The notes under the pieces were generated by a model that ran no database searches, was not told the DNA's origin, and was given only the letters and a program-made list of their open reading frames with translations. Shown here piece by piece: positions 51,717 through 60,938 of a stretch of DNA of 64,000 nt. The position numbers and the translations under genes were made by a program. The stretch comes from Saprospiraceae bacterium (GTDB taxonomy: Bacteria > Bacteroidota > Bacteroidia > Chitinophagales > Saprospiraceae), in the NCBI GenBank assembly GCA_041392805.1, contig JAWKLJ010000002.1, forward strand, positions 2,867,001 through 2,931,000, read 5' to 3'. Numbering within the stretch: position 1 is the first letter of the stretch; each line of letters starts with the position of its first letter.

Positions 51717-53273
51717 ATGCAAAGAAGAAATTTTCTAAGAAATGCAGGCGCTATTGCCTCTTTCCCCTTCTTTTTAAAGGGCATGAGTATTTCTGCCCTG
51801 GCAGAATCGTCGCTGTTTGATGCCGTCAATAATGACTCCGACCGAGTCCTCATCCTCGTTCAATTGAACGGAGGAAATGATGGACTGAATATGCTGATAC
51901 CTATGGATCAGTACAGCAAATTATTCAATGCCCGAAGTGAAATCATCATTCCAGAATCCAAAATATTAAGTGTAGCGGGTAGTAGCTTGGGCTTTCATCC
52001 CAAAATGGATGGTATGAGGGATTTATTCCAAGATGGCAAACTAGGCATTGTACAAAGCGTTGGATATCCAAATCATAACCGATCACATTTTCGGTCTACC
52101 GAAATCTGGACTACAGGATCTCCCAGTGAAGAATTCTGGAATACCGGCTGGGCAGGTCGCTATCTGGATGACTCCTATCCCGGCTTTCCCCAAAGTTACC
52201 CCAACCAAGATCATCCCGATCCCTTTGCCATCTCGATGGGTTACCTTGTCTCCGATACTTGTCAGGGCCAGGCAGCCAATTTCAGCCTTGCACTTACTGA
52301 TCCATTTGGCTTGCGACCTTTGTCTGAAAGCGATTCTACCGCAATGGATAATAGTTTGTACGGCATGGAATTAGATTTTTTACAATCGACTATCTCCCAA
52401 ACCAATTCCTATGGCATCCGAATAACCGATGCAGCGGAAAGCGGGAATAATATGGTAACATACCCCGATACGGATTTGGCAAAGCAGCTTAAAAATGTGG
52501 CCTTACTCATTTCGGGAGGAATGAAAACCAGGATATATACGGTAAACCTGGGAGGCTTCGATACCCACGCTATGCAGGTCGACAATGGAGATAAAACCGA
52601 AGGGAGACATGCTGATCTCTTGGAAACGCTCTCCGGAGCCATCCATGCATTTCAGGAGGATCTTCGGCTTTTAGGTATAGAAGACAGGGTTATGGGCATG
52701 ACCTTCTCCGAATTTGGACGACAGATTCGCTCTAATGGGAGCAGCGGATCTGACCACGGCACTGCCGCACCGCTGCTTTTATTCGGAAGTTGCGTTAATA
52801 GCCAAATCATGGGTGATAATCCCGAGATTCCTGCCAATGTGGAGGTGCAAGAAGGGGTTCCTATGCAATATGATTTCAGGGATGTCTATGGATCTATCCT
52901 GGTCGACTGGTTCGGCATGGACATGGGGCAGGTAGGGAAAATGTTACATGAAGATTTTCAATATTTACCTTTGGTCAGTTGTTCCATCAGCGCTGCCAAT
53001 GACCTCACTAGCGCGCCCCCCATCGAAATGGATAACTATCCCAACCCTTTCGAAAACTGGACGACCATACGTTTCAAAACGGCAAGTGAATGGGCTAAAC
53101 TAAGCATTTTTGATGCAATGGGAAATGAACTGCGGGTGCTCACCAATCAAAAATTGATGGAAGGTGAGCATGAAATCCGATTTGATGCAGGCGATCTACC
53201 TGCCGGAAACTACTACTATCGATTGTTGTTGAAAGATCGGCAACGGACGAAGCCGATGGTAAAGGTGAGATAG
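51717..53273 (+). CDS. DUF1501 family exported protein with T9SS sorting domain
   Basis: This 518-residue protein has a Tat-like leader (RRNFLRNAGAIASFPFF). The DUF1501 domain, related to sulfatase/alkaline-phosphatase folds, has LVQLNGGNDGLNMLIP near 48, PNHNRSHFRSTEIWTTG near 118, GGFDTHAMQ near 280 and FGRQIRSNGSSGSDHGTAAP near 330. Residues about 437-518 are a type IX sorting domain (NYPNPFENWTTI onward), so it is placed on the surface. Paired with the preceding DUF1800 gene. Substrate unknown. A hairpin 10 bases downstream probably ends the transcript. Confidence 0.93.
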   Translation: MQRRNFLRNAGAIASFPFFLKGMSISALAESSLFDAVNNDSDRVLILVQLNGGNDGLNMLIPMDQYSKLFNARSEIIIPESKILSVAGSSLGFHPKMDGMRDLFQDGKLGIVQSVGYPNHNRSHFRSTEIWTTGSPSEEFWNTGWAGRYLDDSYPGFPQSYPNQDHPDPFAISMGYLVSDTCQGQAANFSLALTDPFGLRPLSESDSTAMDNSLYGMELDFLQSTISQTNSYGIRITDAAESGNNMVTYPDTDLAKQLKNVALLISGGMKTRIYTVNLGGFDTHAMQVDNGDKTEGRHADLLETLSGAIHAFQEDLRLLGIEDRVMGMTFSEFGRQIRSNGSSGSDHGTAAPLLLFGSCVNSQIMGDNPEIPANVEVQEGVPMQYDFRDVYGSILVDWFGMDMGQVGKMLHEDFQYLPLVSCSISAANDLTSAPPIEMDNYPNPFENWTTIRFKTASEWAKLSIFDAMGNELRVLTNQKLMEGEHEIRFDAGDLPAGNYYYRLLLKDRQRTKPMVKVR

Positions 53274-53282
53274 GTAAAATGG

Positions 53283-53311
53283 GGAATGGGAAGGGCTATC
53301 TTCCCATTTCC
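53283..53311. terminator. Hairpin after the DUF1501 gene
   Basis: ggaatgggaag (53283-53293) pairs with cttcccatttcc (53300-53311), one base unpaired, around a 6-base loop, then tatttcttgg. It lies between the convergent DUF1501 and formyltransferase genes and resembles the GTGGGAA-type dispersed repeats. Confidence 0.55.
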
Positions 53312-53339
53312 TATTTCTTGGATAGAATTAGGAACGGAA

Positions 53340-54338
53340 TTAGTCTTCGGTCACATCGAAAAAGCCAAGCTCATTTCGGTCGAAATTTTTAATGGCTTGG
53401 CCATTATTATGAAAAAACATTCCCTTTTCAATTTGGAGCGTTGTTTCATAAGCATTCACCAACAGTAAACCGCCAAAGCATTTGACCAGGAATTTTCCGC
53501 TTTCAAAAACGGCAACAATGGTTCCCGCTTTGGCATTTTCATAGCCAAAATCATTTAAGTCAAATACCTGCGCAGCCAGGATAATGATTTTTTGGTCTCC
53601 AATAAAAGTAAAAGCACCGTTAAATGGTCGGGTGACCGCGCGGATGAATCGCTCCAATGCATATACCTCCTGGTTCCAATTGATGAGGCTGTCTTCGGGG
53701 CTGCGTTTGGGATAATACGTTGGCGTGATGGTGTTTTCCTGAGCGTACACCTTAAAATCGTTCCGCACCAACCGATCAATATTTCGCTCTATCAGGAATT
53801 TCATCGCCAGGGTATTCTTAAGGTGCATCGTCTCCGCCGTATCATGATCGGTCACTTGAAACTTGAAGGTGTCCATAATATCCCCAGAATCGACACCGGG
53901 GTCATATCGAAAAAGGTTGGTATAAAAGGCTTGTCTGCCCTCCATTATAGACCAGTTCATAGGGGAACGCCCTCTGCCAAGTGGCAAGTTCATAGAACTT
54001 CCATGCATTCCGAAAGCCCCAATCTTTAATCCGCTAAGGATTTCGCCAGGAATCAGTCTTTGCCAACCCATGACAAAAGCAAGGTCAATATGGAGGCTAT
54101 TGATATGAGATTGATCCGTTTTGCTTCTGAGGGAATAATATTTTGCCTGATAAACTTCGATTCCTTTTTCTTCTGCAATAGCCTTGCTATCGAAATAATC
54201 CGCCACCTGGTGCTTTTCACCTTGCACAGGATCAATCGTAATTAAATGACTAATGCGAAATGGGAGCTCAAGGTTTTCTAAGAGAAAGCGGGTAGTCGCT
54301 TTGCAACCAAAAACAGCAATATTATCAAACAGTTTCAT
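53340..54338 (-). CDS. Formyltransferase-family protein (methionyl-tRNA formyltransferase-like), sugar N-formyltransferase candidate
   Basis: This 332-residue protein has the formyltransferase N-terminal fold: FGCKATTRFLLENL near 10, LAFVMGWQRLIP near 86, GAFGMHGSSMNLPLGRGRSP at 107-126 and DPGVDSGDI at 146-154, then a C-terminal OB-like domain from about 240. The catalytic triad Asn-x-His ... Asp is partly altered: His112 and Asp150 are present, but Gly110 sits where Asn is usual. In a polysaccharide cluster this is more likely an N-formyltransferase for a nucleotide-linked amino sugar than Fmt. It overlaps the deacetylase-like gene by 14 bases. Confidence 0.75.
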   Translation of the reverse strand: MKLFDNIAVFGCKATTRFLLENLELPFRISHLITIDPVQGEKHQVADYFDSKAIAEEKGIEVYQAKYYSLRSKTDQSHINSLHIDLAFVMGWQRLIPGEILSGLKIGAFGMHGSSMNLPLGRGRSPMNWSIMEGRQAFYTNLFRYDPGVDSGDIMDTFKFQVTDHDTAETMHLKNTLAMKFLIERNIDRLVRNDFKVYAQENTITPTYYPKRSPEDSLINWNQEVYALERFIRAVTRPFNGAFTFIGDQKIIILAAQVFDLNDFGYENAKAGTIVAVFESGKFLVKCFGGLLLVNAYETTLQIEKGMFFHNNGQAIKNFDRNELGFFDVTED

Positions 54339-55044
54339 AGATTTCCCTGAACGGAATACAATTAATTAAAAAATCGTTTTTCAGTTCTTCGACCCGCTGA
54401 TCATAATACAACCGAAGCTTTTCTAGGTTACTGACACCATTCATCATCCACCAAACAGGATGAATCAATACGTGCATGGATGCTCTATCAGAAAAAGCCA
54501 CGCTATCATGAGGATGGCCAAAACGCCACTCCCCCGTAGAATCAGAAGAATAATGGATATTTCTAAAGTATTTTGATTGATAGGTGTGTTCTACTCCATT
54601 GATGGAAGCATCGAAATTTTTAAAAAAATCATTTGGCCGATGTAAGCTGATGATGTTTACTTTTCCACCAAAAAGATGCTGAAATGTCTCAATTTCCAGC
54701 TTTAATCCCTGCTGGTAATTCTCATAAACCAAGGGGTCAAAATGGATACTAATTTCGTGTCCAAGGTCCCGAATTGCCAAAATTTGATCAAAAACCTTTG
54801 GAGAAAGAACATTATAAAAATTTGATCTCAACAAGAAGAAATAGGTAGATTTGATGCCTAAATCAGTCTCGATTTGGGCTGTTTTCAAGGCAAAACCCGT
54901 ATCAAAATCAATATCGTGACGCAAAAGAAGCTCACCGGTGGGGGAAGATAGTTCAGTAAAAAGCCTGGGCGTATATCCTCTGTCTAAAAAAGCCTTAATA
55001 AAGTCCCGGTAATTACCGAGATTATTAACGTTTGAGGTATCCAT
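54325..55044 (-). CDS. NodB-like (polysaccharide deacetylase fold) protein, divergent
   Basis: This 239-residue protein has an LRHDIDFDTG segment near 45 (metal-type Asp pair) and GHEISIHFDPLV near 112, which resemble the NodB motifs 1 and 2, though the second histidine is spaced by four residues (HEISIH). It has no signal peptide. It may deacetylate a nucleotide sugar or be a structural variant of the fold. Together with the adjoining formyltransferase (14-base overlap) this could be a remodelling step: removal of one acyl group and addition of formyl. Function is inferred. Confidence 0.65.
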   Translation of the reverse strand: MDTSNVNNLGNYRDFIKAFLDRGYTPRLFTELSSPTGELLLRHDIDFDTGFALKTAQIETDLGIKSTYFFLLRSNFYNVLSPKVFDQILAIRDLGHEISIHFDPLVYENYQQGLKLEIETFQHLFGGKVNIISLHRPNDFFKNFDASINGVEHTYQSKYFRNIHYSSDSTGEWRFGHPHDSVAFSDRASMHVLIHPVWWMMNGVSNLEKLRLYYDQRVEELKNDFLINCIPFREIYETV

Positions 55045-55073
55045 AGGTTATTATTTCTTAAGTGTAAATTTGC

Positions 55074-56159
55074 TTAATGGCTTCTTACTTTTTTGAATAA
55101 AATATTTTTTATAAACCTACCCATATACCGCAGATCTGTCAATAGCGGTTGCTTTTCGTAGGCACGCAAATAACGTTCCTCAATTAGGGCGGTATCTTCT
55201 ACACTATTTGGAATCTCTACGTAAACAGGAGGAATTAAGCCAGGTTTAAATTTGTTGCGGTAAGCCTGAAACTCTTCACTATACAGGCTAAAGTAATGGC
55301 GGCTAATAGGTCTCACGCCAAATATTTTCACATCTCCTTTTACCAGGTTGATGAGCATAGGCAATTCATCCAACCAATATTTTCGCATAAAGTGCCCAGC
55401 GGAGTTAACCCTTGGGTCGTCTTTGAATTTGGCACCGTCACCTAATCCGTTTCGCTCATATATAAACTCCTGAATATACTCTGAATAAGGATACATCGTA
55501 CGGAATTTCAGGACCTTAATGAGCTTTCCATTTTTGCCAACCCTCTTCAGTTTGATCAAGGGGCCATATGTAGCTTCTTTGTTGTAATCTGGCCCTCCAA
55601 CCTTTTTGGCCACAAAATAAAGCTTACCATCTACTTCCTTAGACTCTACCAAACGAAAGCCGCAGGAATACAATCTCCCATAGGTTTCCATTTCTGAAAT
55701 CACCCGATTTCGCCCTCCCGTCATCAGGAAGTAGTAATGCTTTAGATAGGGCATTTTTGGCCAAACCCGTTTGACCCAATAATCAAGCGTACAATAAGCT
55801 TTGTTAATTGGACTAGGATACTTATTAACTAAACGCTGATGGCGCTGGTCTGCCGTCTCCACAAAGCCAAACAAATGGCCGCCAATTTCAAGCTTCTGAT
55901 TAGCCGATTCGAAAAATTTGTTGACAAAGCGAATATTATTAACCTGCTTGAGGCTGATAATACACTTTTCTTTTGCTTTTTCACTTGGGTTTTTAAGGTT
56001 AGCGTGGAGTTGGTCCAATTCTGAAACCGTTTCCACTACTATTGGTTGTTCCCCTTCTTCCAAGTTCACCCATTTCTTAAACAGTTTAACAAAACTAATT
56101 GGTACTGTTTGTTCCAGTGTTTGTGGGTAACTGGTAAATAGTGTTTGTAATAAAACCAT
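55074..56159 (-). CDS. Bacterial sugar transferase (undecaprenyl-phosphate-type) without the usual membrane anchor
   Basis: This 361-residue protein carries the C-terminal sugar transferase block: GPLIKLKRVGKNGKLIKVLKFRTM near 195, DDPRVNSAGHFMRK near 245, LDELPMLINLVKGDVKIFG near 263 and RYLRAYEKQPLLTDL near 335. In the standard enzymes an N-terminal hydrophobic helix precedes the block; here about 190 residues of mixed polar sequence precede it instead. The usual VGPRP is FGVRP. It probably transfers the first sugar phosphate to a lipid carrier, but how it attaches to the membrane is unclear. It lies between the deacetylase-like gene and a 470-base gap. Confidence 0.8.
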   Translation of the reverse strand: MVLLQTLFTSYPQTLEQTVPISFVKLFKKWVNLEEGEQPIVVETVSELDQLHANLKNPSEKAKEKCIISLKQVNNIRFVNKFFESANQKLEIGGHLFGFVETADQRHQRLVNKYPSPINKAYCTLDYWVKRVWPKMPYLKHYYFLMTGGRNRVISEMETYGRLYSCGFRLVESKEVDGKLYFVAKKVGGPDYNKEATYGPLIKLKRVGKNGKLIKVLKFRTMYPYSEYIQEFIYERNGLGDGAKFKDDPRVNSAGHFMRKYWLDELPMLINLVKGDVKIFGVRPISRHYFSLYSEEFQAYRNKFKPGLIPPVYVEIPNSVEDTALIEERYLRAYEKQPLLTDLRYMGRFIKNILFKKVRSH

Positions 56160-56629
56160 GGAATGAATAGTTTAAAATATCTTTCTCTGACAATTTTTGT
56201 GCTAAATTGAAAGGGAAAGGCTAAAGCGACCGTAGGAAGCTGTGTCTTTTGCTTTCAATTGACGTTAAAACACAAGAGATCAGAGAATCTAAAATTTAAG
56301 GCATAACAAAAAGGCTATGCATTAAAGCTTTGTAAAGCGGGGGAAATTAAACTAAATGGTTTATTAGATAGACTCTTCTCATTACTAAACCAAACTATTC
56401 ATTATCAGAAAAAAACCATGTTTTGAATAGCTGGTAATAAATTCAATCTTTTATGTAGTACATTACAGGGGAAATGTCTGTGTTCTAGGTGCGTGGGTTA
56501 AACGAACTCGCAATTTTTTAAGAAGGGACATTAAGAAGAAATCTTAGTATTCCATAATAAAAGCACAAATATACTTGTGATTTTATCATTTATACTCTTT
56601 TCTGGAACAAATATAAGTATTTTTTTTAT
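56160..56629. other. 470-base A/T-rich gap inside the polysaccharide cluster
   Basis: No convincing gene is seen. On the minus strand there are two TATATTTG boxes (56615-56608 and 56574-56567), but neither has a good -33 partner. A long leader to the sugar transferase, or a site where the cluster's expression is controlled separately, is possible. No repeat or tRNA-like pattern was found. Confidence 0.35.
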
Positions 56630-57388
56630 TTATCTAAATTTTATCAAAAAATATTTTATCATATTTTTTATTTGTTGAATATGTTTTTCTCTAAACCACA
56701 GAGGATAGTGATTTGTCCATCTTTGAGGGTGATAATTAAACATTATTTTATCTGGCAACAGCCCTTTTTTTGCTGCCTCAATAATCTCGTGTGTCGAATG
56801 AAATGACAAATCAAAATGCTTATTTACCTTGTCCCGCACACTGACTTTGTCTCCATCCCATCTCCTACCCGTATCTGTCAAATAAAAAACTTCCGTAAAA
56901 TCAAGGTCAAAATAAGGTTCTCCTATGATTTCATACGACTTATAATCGTAATACTTCCAGACATCCTTGTTGTCATACTTAGACCTTGGGCTACCATGCA
57001 TACAAATCGTTGATACTTCTGCCACCTCCCTTAGTTTTCCCAGGTGCTCGTCAAAAAAAACAATGGCTTTTTGAGGATTACCATTGGCGAAATCCATGTC
57101 TTCATAATGGTATCCTATCTCATGGCCCAACTCTTGGATTTCTTTAATGACCATTTCATCAAAACTTTCGGGAACCATTCTAAAATAATAGGTGCCAACA
57201 ATCCCCATCGAATGTTGAATACGCGCAAATTCGCGGGAGTGGAGTTTGCGATCATCTACATCATGCCTAAGCATTATCACTCGATCTGCTGGCTCGCGCA
57301 AATATTGGCTAAAAGTCTGAAATTCATAATTTTGTGATTTCAGAACATGCAATAATTCTTTGTAAATATCTATTGTAAAATCTCTCAT
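56630..57388 (-). CDS. NodB-like (polysaccharide deacetylase fold) protein, divergent
   Basis: This 252-residue protein has LRHDVDDRKLHS near 36 (Asp pair as motif 1), GHEIGYHYEDMDFA near 90 (His spaced HEIGYH) and HSTHEIIEAAKK near 200. It is similar in layout to the 54325-55044 protein. No leader peptide. The next gene in transcription (sugar transferase) lies across the 470-base gap; the preceding GT2 gene ends 8 bases before its start, so the two are co-transcribed. Confidence 0.7.
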   Translation of the reverse strand: MRDFTIDIYKELLHVLKSQNYEFQTFSQYLREPADRVIMLRHDVDDRKLHSREFARIQHSMGIVGTYYFRMVPESFDEMVIKEIQELGHEIGYHYEDMDFANGNPQKAIVFFDEHLGKLREVAEVSTICMHGSPRSKYDNKDVWKYYDYKSYEIIGEPYFDLDFTEVFYLTDTGRRWDGDKVSVRDKVNKHFDLSFHSTHEIIEAAKKGLLPDKIMFNYHPQRWTNHYPLWFREKHIQQIKNMIKYFLIKFR

Positions 57389-57396
57389 TATTTTCC

Positions 57397-58212
57397 TTAA
57401 ACCGTTTTATTTAATTCGCTGCTTTTGAGTTGCAGGGCATCCATTCGAAAATCAGCCGCTGAAATGCCAGCATAAATACGTCTGTAGGCCCGCCTTTTGA
57501 ACAAATTGTATTTCACAATGCAATAAATAGCCCTAAAACCGTCTCGCCAACCAATTTTTTTCCCTTCCTCATAGGTCCGCCCATAATAAGAGATGCCTAC
57601 CTCATAAATCCGGATATTAGGGACTCGGGCCACCTTTGCTGTTACTTCTGGCTCAAAGCCAAAGCGGTTTTCATTCAATTGAATACTTTGAATCATTTTG
57701 GTATTGAACAACTTGTAACAAGTCTCCATATCCGTCAGATTCAAATTGGTGAACATATTAGAAAGCGTTGTCAGGAATTTATTGCCGATCGAATGCCAAA
57801 AGAAGAGGATTCGGTGTGGATTAGAGCCCATGAAACGCGAGCCATATACTACATCAGCAGCCCCCATAAGAATCGGTTTGAGCAAATCATTGTATTCCTC
57901 CGGATCGTATTCAAGATCGGCGTCCTGAATGATTAAATAATCCCCTTTTGCTTTTTTGATCCCCGTATGAAGCGCTGCACCTTTTCCCTTATTCACTTCA
58001 TGCTCAAAATATTGTATATTCAATTCAGGGTTTTCCTTAATGTATCGATGGATCGCCCCTTTTGTGTTGTCCTTAGAACAATCGTTAACAATTATGAGCT
58101 CTTTTTCGATTCCATTCACCAGCTCCACTGCCTTTATCCGATCAAGTATTAAATGAATGGTGAGTTCTTCATTGTAAGCGGGAATTACAATTGACAATTT
58201 TGAAATTTTCAT
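57397..58212 (-). CDS. Glycosyltransferase family 2
   Basis: This 271-residue protein has the GT-A pattern of GT2: SIVIPAYNEELTIHLILDR near 7, IVNDCSKDNT near 41, ADLEYDPEEYNDLL near 98 with a metal-type acidic triplet, then DVVYGSRF near 119. It resembles dolichol/undecaprenyl phosphate-sugar synthases, so it may make a lipid-linked sugar for the membrane protein genes nearby. A basic/aromatic tail follows from about 225. Confidence 0.9.
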   Translation of the reverse strand: MKISKLSIVIPAYNEELTIHLILDRIKAVELVNGIEKELIIVNDCSKDNTKGAIHRYIKENPELNIQYFEHEVNKGKGAALHTGIKKAKGDYLIIQDADLEYDPEEYNDLLKPILMGAADVVYGSRFMGSNPHRILFFWHSIGNKFLTTLSNMFTNLNLTDMETCYKLFNTKMIQSIQLNENRFGFEPEVTAKVARVPNIRIYEVGISYYGRTYEEGKKIGWRDGFRAIYCIVKYNLFKRRAYRRIYAGISAADFRMDALQLKSSELNKTV

Positions 58213-58291
58213 TAGTGTTAGAATTTAGTGTTTATGACAGCTATGAACCTTGTTGAGTTGCTTAAAAGAATTATTTTAAATTGGTGTTTTT

Positions 58292-60007
58292 TTATTCATT
58301 CCTAGCCACGACCCTAAAGCCTTGGCGAAAGGTTTTTCCTCTCATCTGTACCGTTTCCTTGGGAAGCGGGGTGCAAGGGACTGGTGCATTGAAACACCAA
58401 TATGTGCTGGCAGGAGGTGCTGCAGAGGGGACCAGCATGGTGAAGTTCTGCGCTTCGAAGGTTTCGGTCTCAATTTTTGTAATATAGGATGGATAAACCA
58501 ACAACGAAAGTCCTTTTATTTCGGTAAATTTAGTTTCTGGTCTAATAAGCACCAAGCCAGCAATGAAAAGCCCCAGTATTGGAAAGATAAGTTGCTTGGG
58601 ATGAAAGTATTTCAACACAAAGGAAGAAGCATAGGCAAGCACCAAGGCCACGCCAAAAAACAGGAAGCCGTATGCAAACCTCGGTTGTGGCGCCTGATCA
58701 AACCAAAACAATAAATTAATAAAAATAGTGGCCAAAAGAATGACGTTTTTATATTCTTTTCGAAGGATAGTCCATAAACCAAGGAGTGGAAGGCCAATTA
58801 AATTAATAACCATGAACACTAGCCACTTTTTGGATTGGGCAGGTAGCCACACTTTCATCCACTCACCAAAGGGCAGCTCTAATATCTTCGGGATATCTTC
58901 AAACTTATCAATGCCATCTGAACCATAAGGCTGTTTGGCCCATCCTTCTACCAGGTCTTTCTCCAATTGCACCTCCTCTATGGGAATTTTCCAATCGACA
59001 GAAATGACATCCAAACTAGGAAATGGATACAGTAAGTACCCGGATATAATAATATTCCTTGCTATAAAGGGCGCACCCACTAAGATGGCCACCCCCAGAA
59101 ATACCCCAAATCGCCGGGATTTAATGGCAGCAGGAATGGTAAACAACAACAAAAAAACAATGAGCAAAGAGCTCAACTTGAAGGTAACAGCCAAAGCCAC
59201 CAAACCCCATAATATTACTTGCTCGAATGGACGATCATCTTTAAAAGCTGCCTCATAGAATAAAAAGAACACATAAAATAACACCACACAAGTAATAATA
59301 TCTGTAGAGGTTGAACTAATCAAGTCTATCGCATGGAAGTCAAAAAAGATGATAAGCAAGGTGGAAAGTACAAATGCCACTCCTTTATTGGTTTGTATTG
59401 ATTGGTATATATTATCTAATAGCCTAATATTCAATACAATAAAGAAAAAACTAAAAATAGGGAAAATAACATACTCTTCCGTAAACAGTAATGCATAAAA
59501 GGCCGTGGCCACAAAATAATTGGAATTGAAGGCAAAGCGGCCGTGAATATTACCTAAGCCCGGAACCGCCGGAAATTCCTTTATCCATCGAACAGATTCT
59601 GAGTGGTAAAACCAGGTGTCGGTCTCCCCTATTTCTATGAATGCTGCAAAAAGAGCAACTATACATACTATTCCCATCACGATTTTGAGCATGCTGGGAT
59701 AGGCGGAAAATGCTTTCCTGTTTTTCTTGAGAATCAAACCAATATCCGTTCGGTTTTGGTAGTGCAAACCCAACCCTACCCCAATGAATATTAAATTGAT
59801 CCATCCATTGATAGGACTAAGTAACGAAATTAGGCTACACAAAAAAATGGTAATCGTAAATCCAAATAATATCAGGTAATCAAGCTGAATGGCTTTTACT
59901 TTTTCCTTTTCAGATGTTAAAATTGGACCAAGGGCCTTTAGGGCGGACACACCTAAGACCAGAGACAACCAACCAATAAATAACCATGCGACAATGAACA
60001 ACAGCAT
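58292..60007 (-). CDS. Polytopic membrane protein, LIC_10190-like (GT-C-like fold)
   Basis: This 571-residue protein has about 12 membrane segments, with a block near 130-165 reading DTWFYHSESVRWIKE then GLGNIHGRFAFNSNY, characteristic of the LIC_10190 membrane-protein group. An acidic/aromatic luminal loop of this sort is common in GT-C glycosyltransferases that use a lipid-linked donor; this role is inferred. It is 10 bases downstream of the exported-type deacetylase gene and 79 bases upstream of the GT2. Confidence 0.7.
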   Translation of the reverse strand: MLLFIVAWLFIGWLSLVLGVSALKALGPILTSEKEKVKAIQLDYLILFGFTITIFLCSLISLLSPINGWINLIFIGVGLGLHYQNRTDIGLILKKNRKAFSAYPSMLKIVMGIVCIVALFAAFIEIGETDTWFYHSESVRWIKEFPAVPGLGNIHGRFAFNSNYFVATAFYALLFTEEYVIFPIFSFFFIVLNIRLLDNIYQSIQTNKGVAFVLSTLLIIFFDFHAIDLISSTSTDIITCVVLFYVFFLFYEAAFKDDRPFEQVILWGLVALAVTFKLSSLLIVFLLLFTIPAAIKSRRFGVFLGVAILVGAPFIARNIIISGYLLYPFPSLDVISVDWKIPIEEVQLEKDLVEGWAKQPYGSDGIDKFEDIPKILELPFGEWMKVWLPAQSKKWLVFMVINLIGLPLLGLWTILRKEYKNVILLATIFINLLFWFDQAPQPRFAYGFLFFGVALVLAYASSFVLKYFHPKQLIFPILGLFIAGLVLIRPETKFTEIKGLSLLVYPSYITKIETETFEAQNFTMLVPSAAPPASTYWCFNAPVPCTPLPKETVQMRGKTFRQGFRVVARNE

Positions 60008-60017
60008 TTTTTTGTTT

Positions 60018-60818
60018 TTATAAAATAGAAAAATCTAACAATTCAAAAATGGACAAAAAGCTGCTCAAGGATACTCCTGTGATTGCTTCAATTTTATTCA
60101 GGGCTTTATCAATCGTTAAAACCTTCAATCTTCTTTCGGCGCAAGTTTTTACCACAGCCTCAAAATATGCGGGAATGCAACCATATGGGGTGGCCTGCTC
60201 GCATACATCATGGGTATAAAAAATCAACCAGGCATTTTCAGCTATAGCTTTTTCTATTTGTTGATTAATTTCTTCCAGGGTATACCTGTCTTTATACAGC
60301 TTGACGGTTTTAAGATTTGCCAAATCAGCCTTATTTAAATTTAAACCATGGCCTATACCTCTGGCTGACCGAAATTCCTTACTGAGAAATACCTTAATAC
60401 CCCTCGTTTTAGCCCCAAAAGGGTAGGAGAAATTTTTAAAAGAAAGTTGAGGAAAAAGGGCACTTAATACGGCCTGGTTGTGCTTTATATCTGCTTTGCT
60501 TTTGCTCAACCTTGTTTTGGATAAATCGATATGGCTATAAGTATGACATGCTAACTCATGTTGGTTAGCCAAAGCATTTTCCAATTCTTCTTTAGAAAAA
60601 GAAACAGTGGAATCTTTTTTGTCCAAAAAGGTAAGTGCAATGTAAAAAGTACCCGCGAATCCATATTTTTCTAAGATTCCTCCTCCATTCACGAAAGCAG
60701 AACTTGGCGCATCATCAAACGTGAAAGAAATAATTGGCTGGTCGAGGGAAAGTGGTATACTTTTCTGAAAAGTAAGGTTAGCCCATTCCCTTTTAAAAAA
60801 CTTAAAAATTTTATCCAT
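60018..60818 (-). CDS. Polysaccharide deacetylase (NodB family)
   Basis: This 266-residue enzyme has a canonical NodB pattern: FTFDDAPSS near 31-39 (motif 1 Asp pair), CHTYSHIDL near 95-103 (HxxxH motif 2), FSYPFGAKTRG near 133 (motif 3) and IFYTHDVCEQA near 197 (motif 5 His). It should deacetylate N-acetyl groups on a polysaccharide or its precursor with zinc. It has no clear signal peptide. The next gene is 10 bases away. Confidence 0.88.
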   Translation of the reverse strand: MDKIFKFFKREWANLTFQKSIPLSLDQPIISFTFDDAPSSAFVNGGGILEKYGFAGTFYIALTFLDKKDSTVSFSKEELENALANQHELACHTYSHIDLSKTRLSKSKADIKHNQAVLSALFPQLSFKNFSYPFGAKTRGIKVFLSKEFRSARGIGHGLNLNKADLANLKTVKLYKDRYTLEEINQQIEKAIAENAWLIFYTHDVCEQATPYGCIPAYFEAVVKTCAERRLKVLTIDKALNKIEAITGVSLSSFLSIFELLDFSIL

Positions 60819-60849
60819 AGGTCTTCATTCTATGAAATGAGGGTAAAAT

Positions 60850-60894
60850 AAAAGATTGGAACCACGAAATTAATACCGAACATAACGTGGTTCC
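60850..60894 (-). terminator. Intrinsic terminator between MBOAT and deacetylase genes
   Basis: ggaaccacg (60858-60866) and cgtggttcc (60886-60894) are perfect complements with a 19-base loop; on the minus strand the stem is followed by aatcttttatttta. It ends the MBOAT transcript, and the deacetylase gene may have its own promoter. Confidence 0.7.
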
Positions 60895-60938
60895 CTCTTT
60901 TTAATTCCAAATAATTAAACAAAGGGGACATTTAGCTA

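Noticed and set aside
56567..56615. Two TATATTTG boxes as promoters of the sugar transferase
   Set aside because: Neither has a TTTG at 19-21 bases, and the sequence is so A/T-rich that matches are expected by chance.
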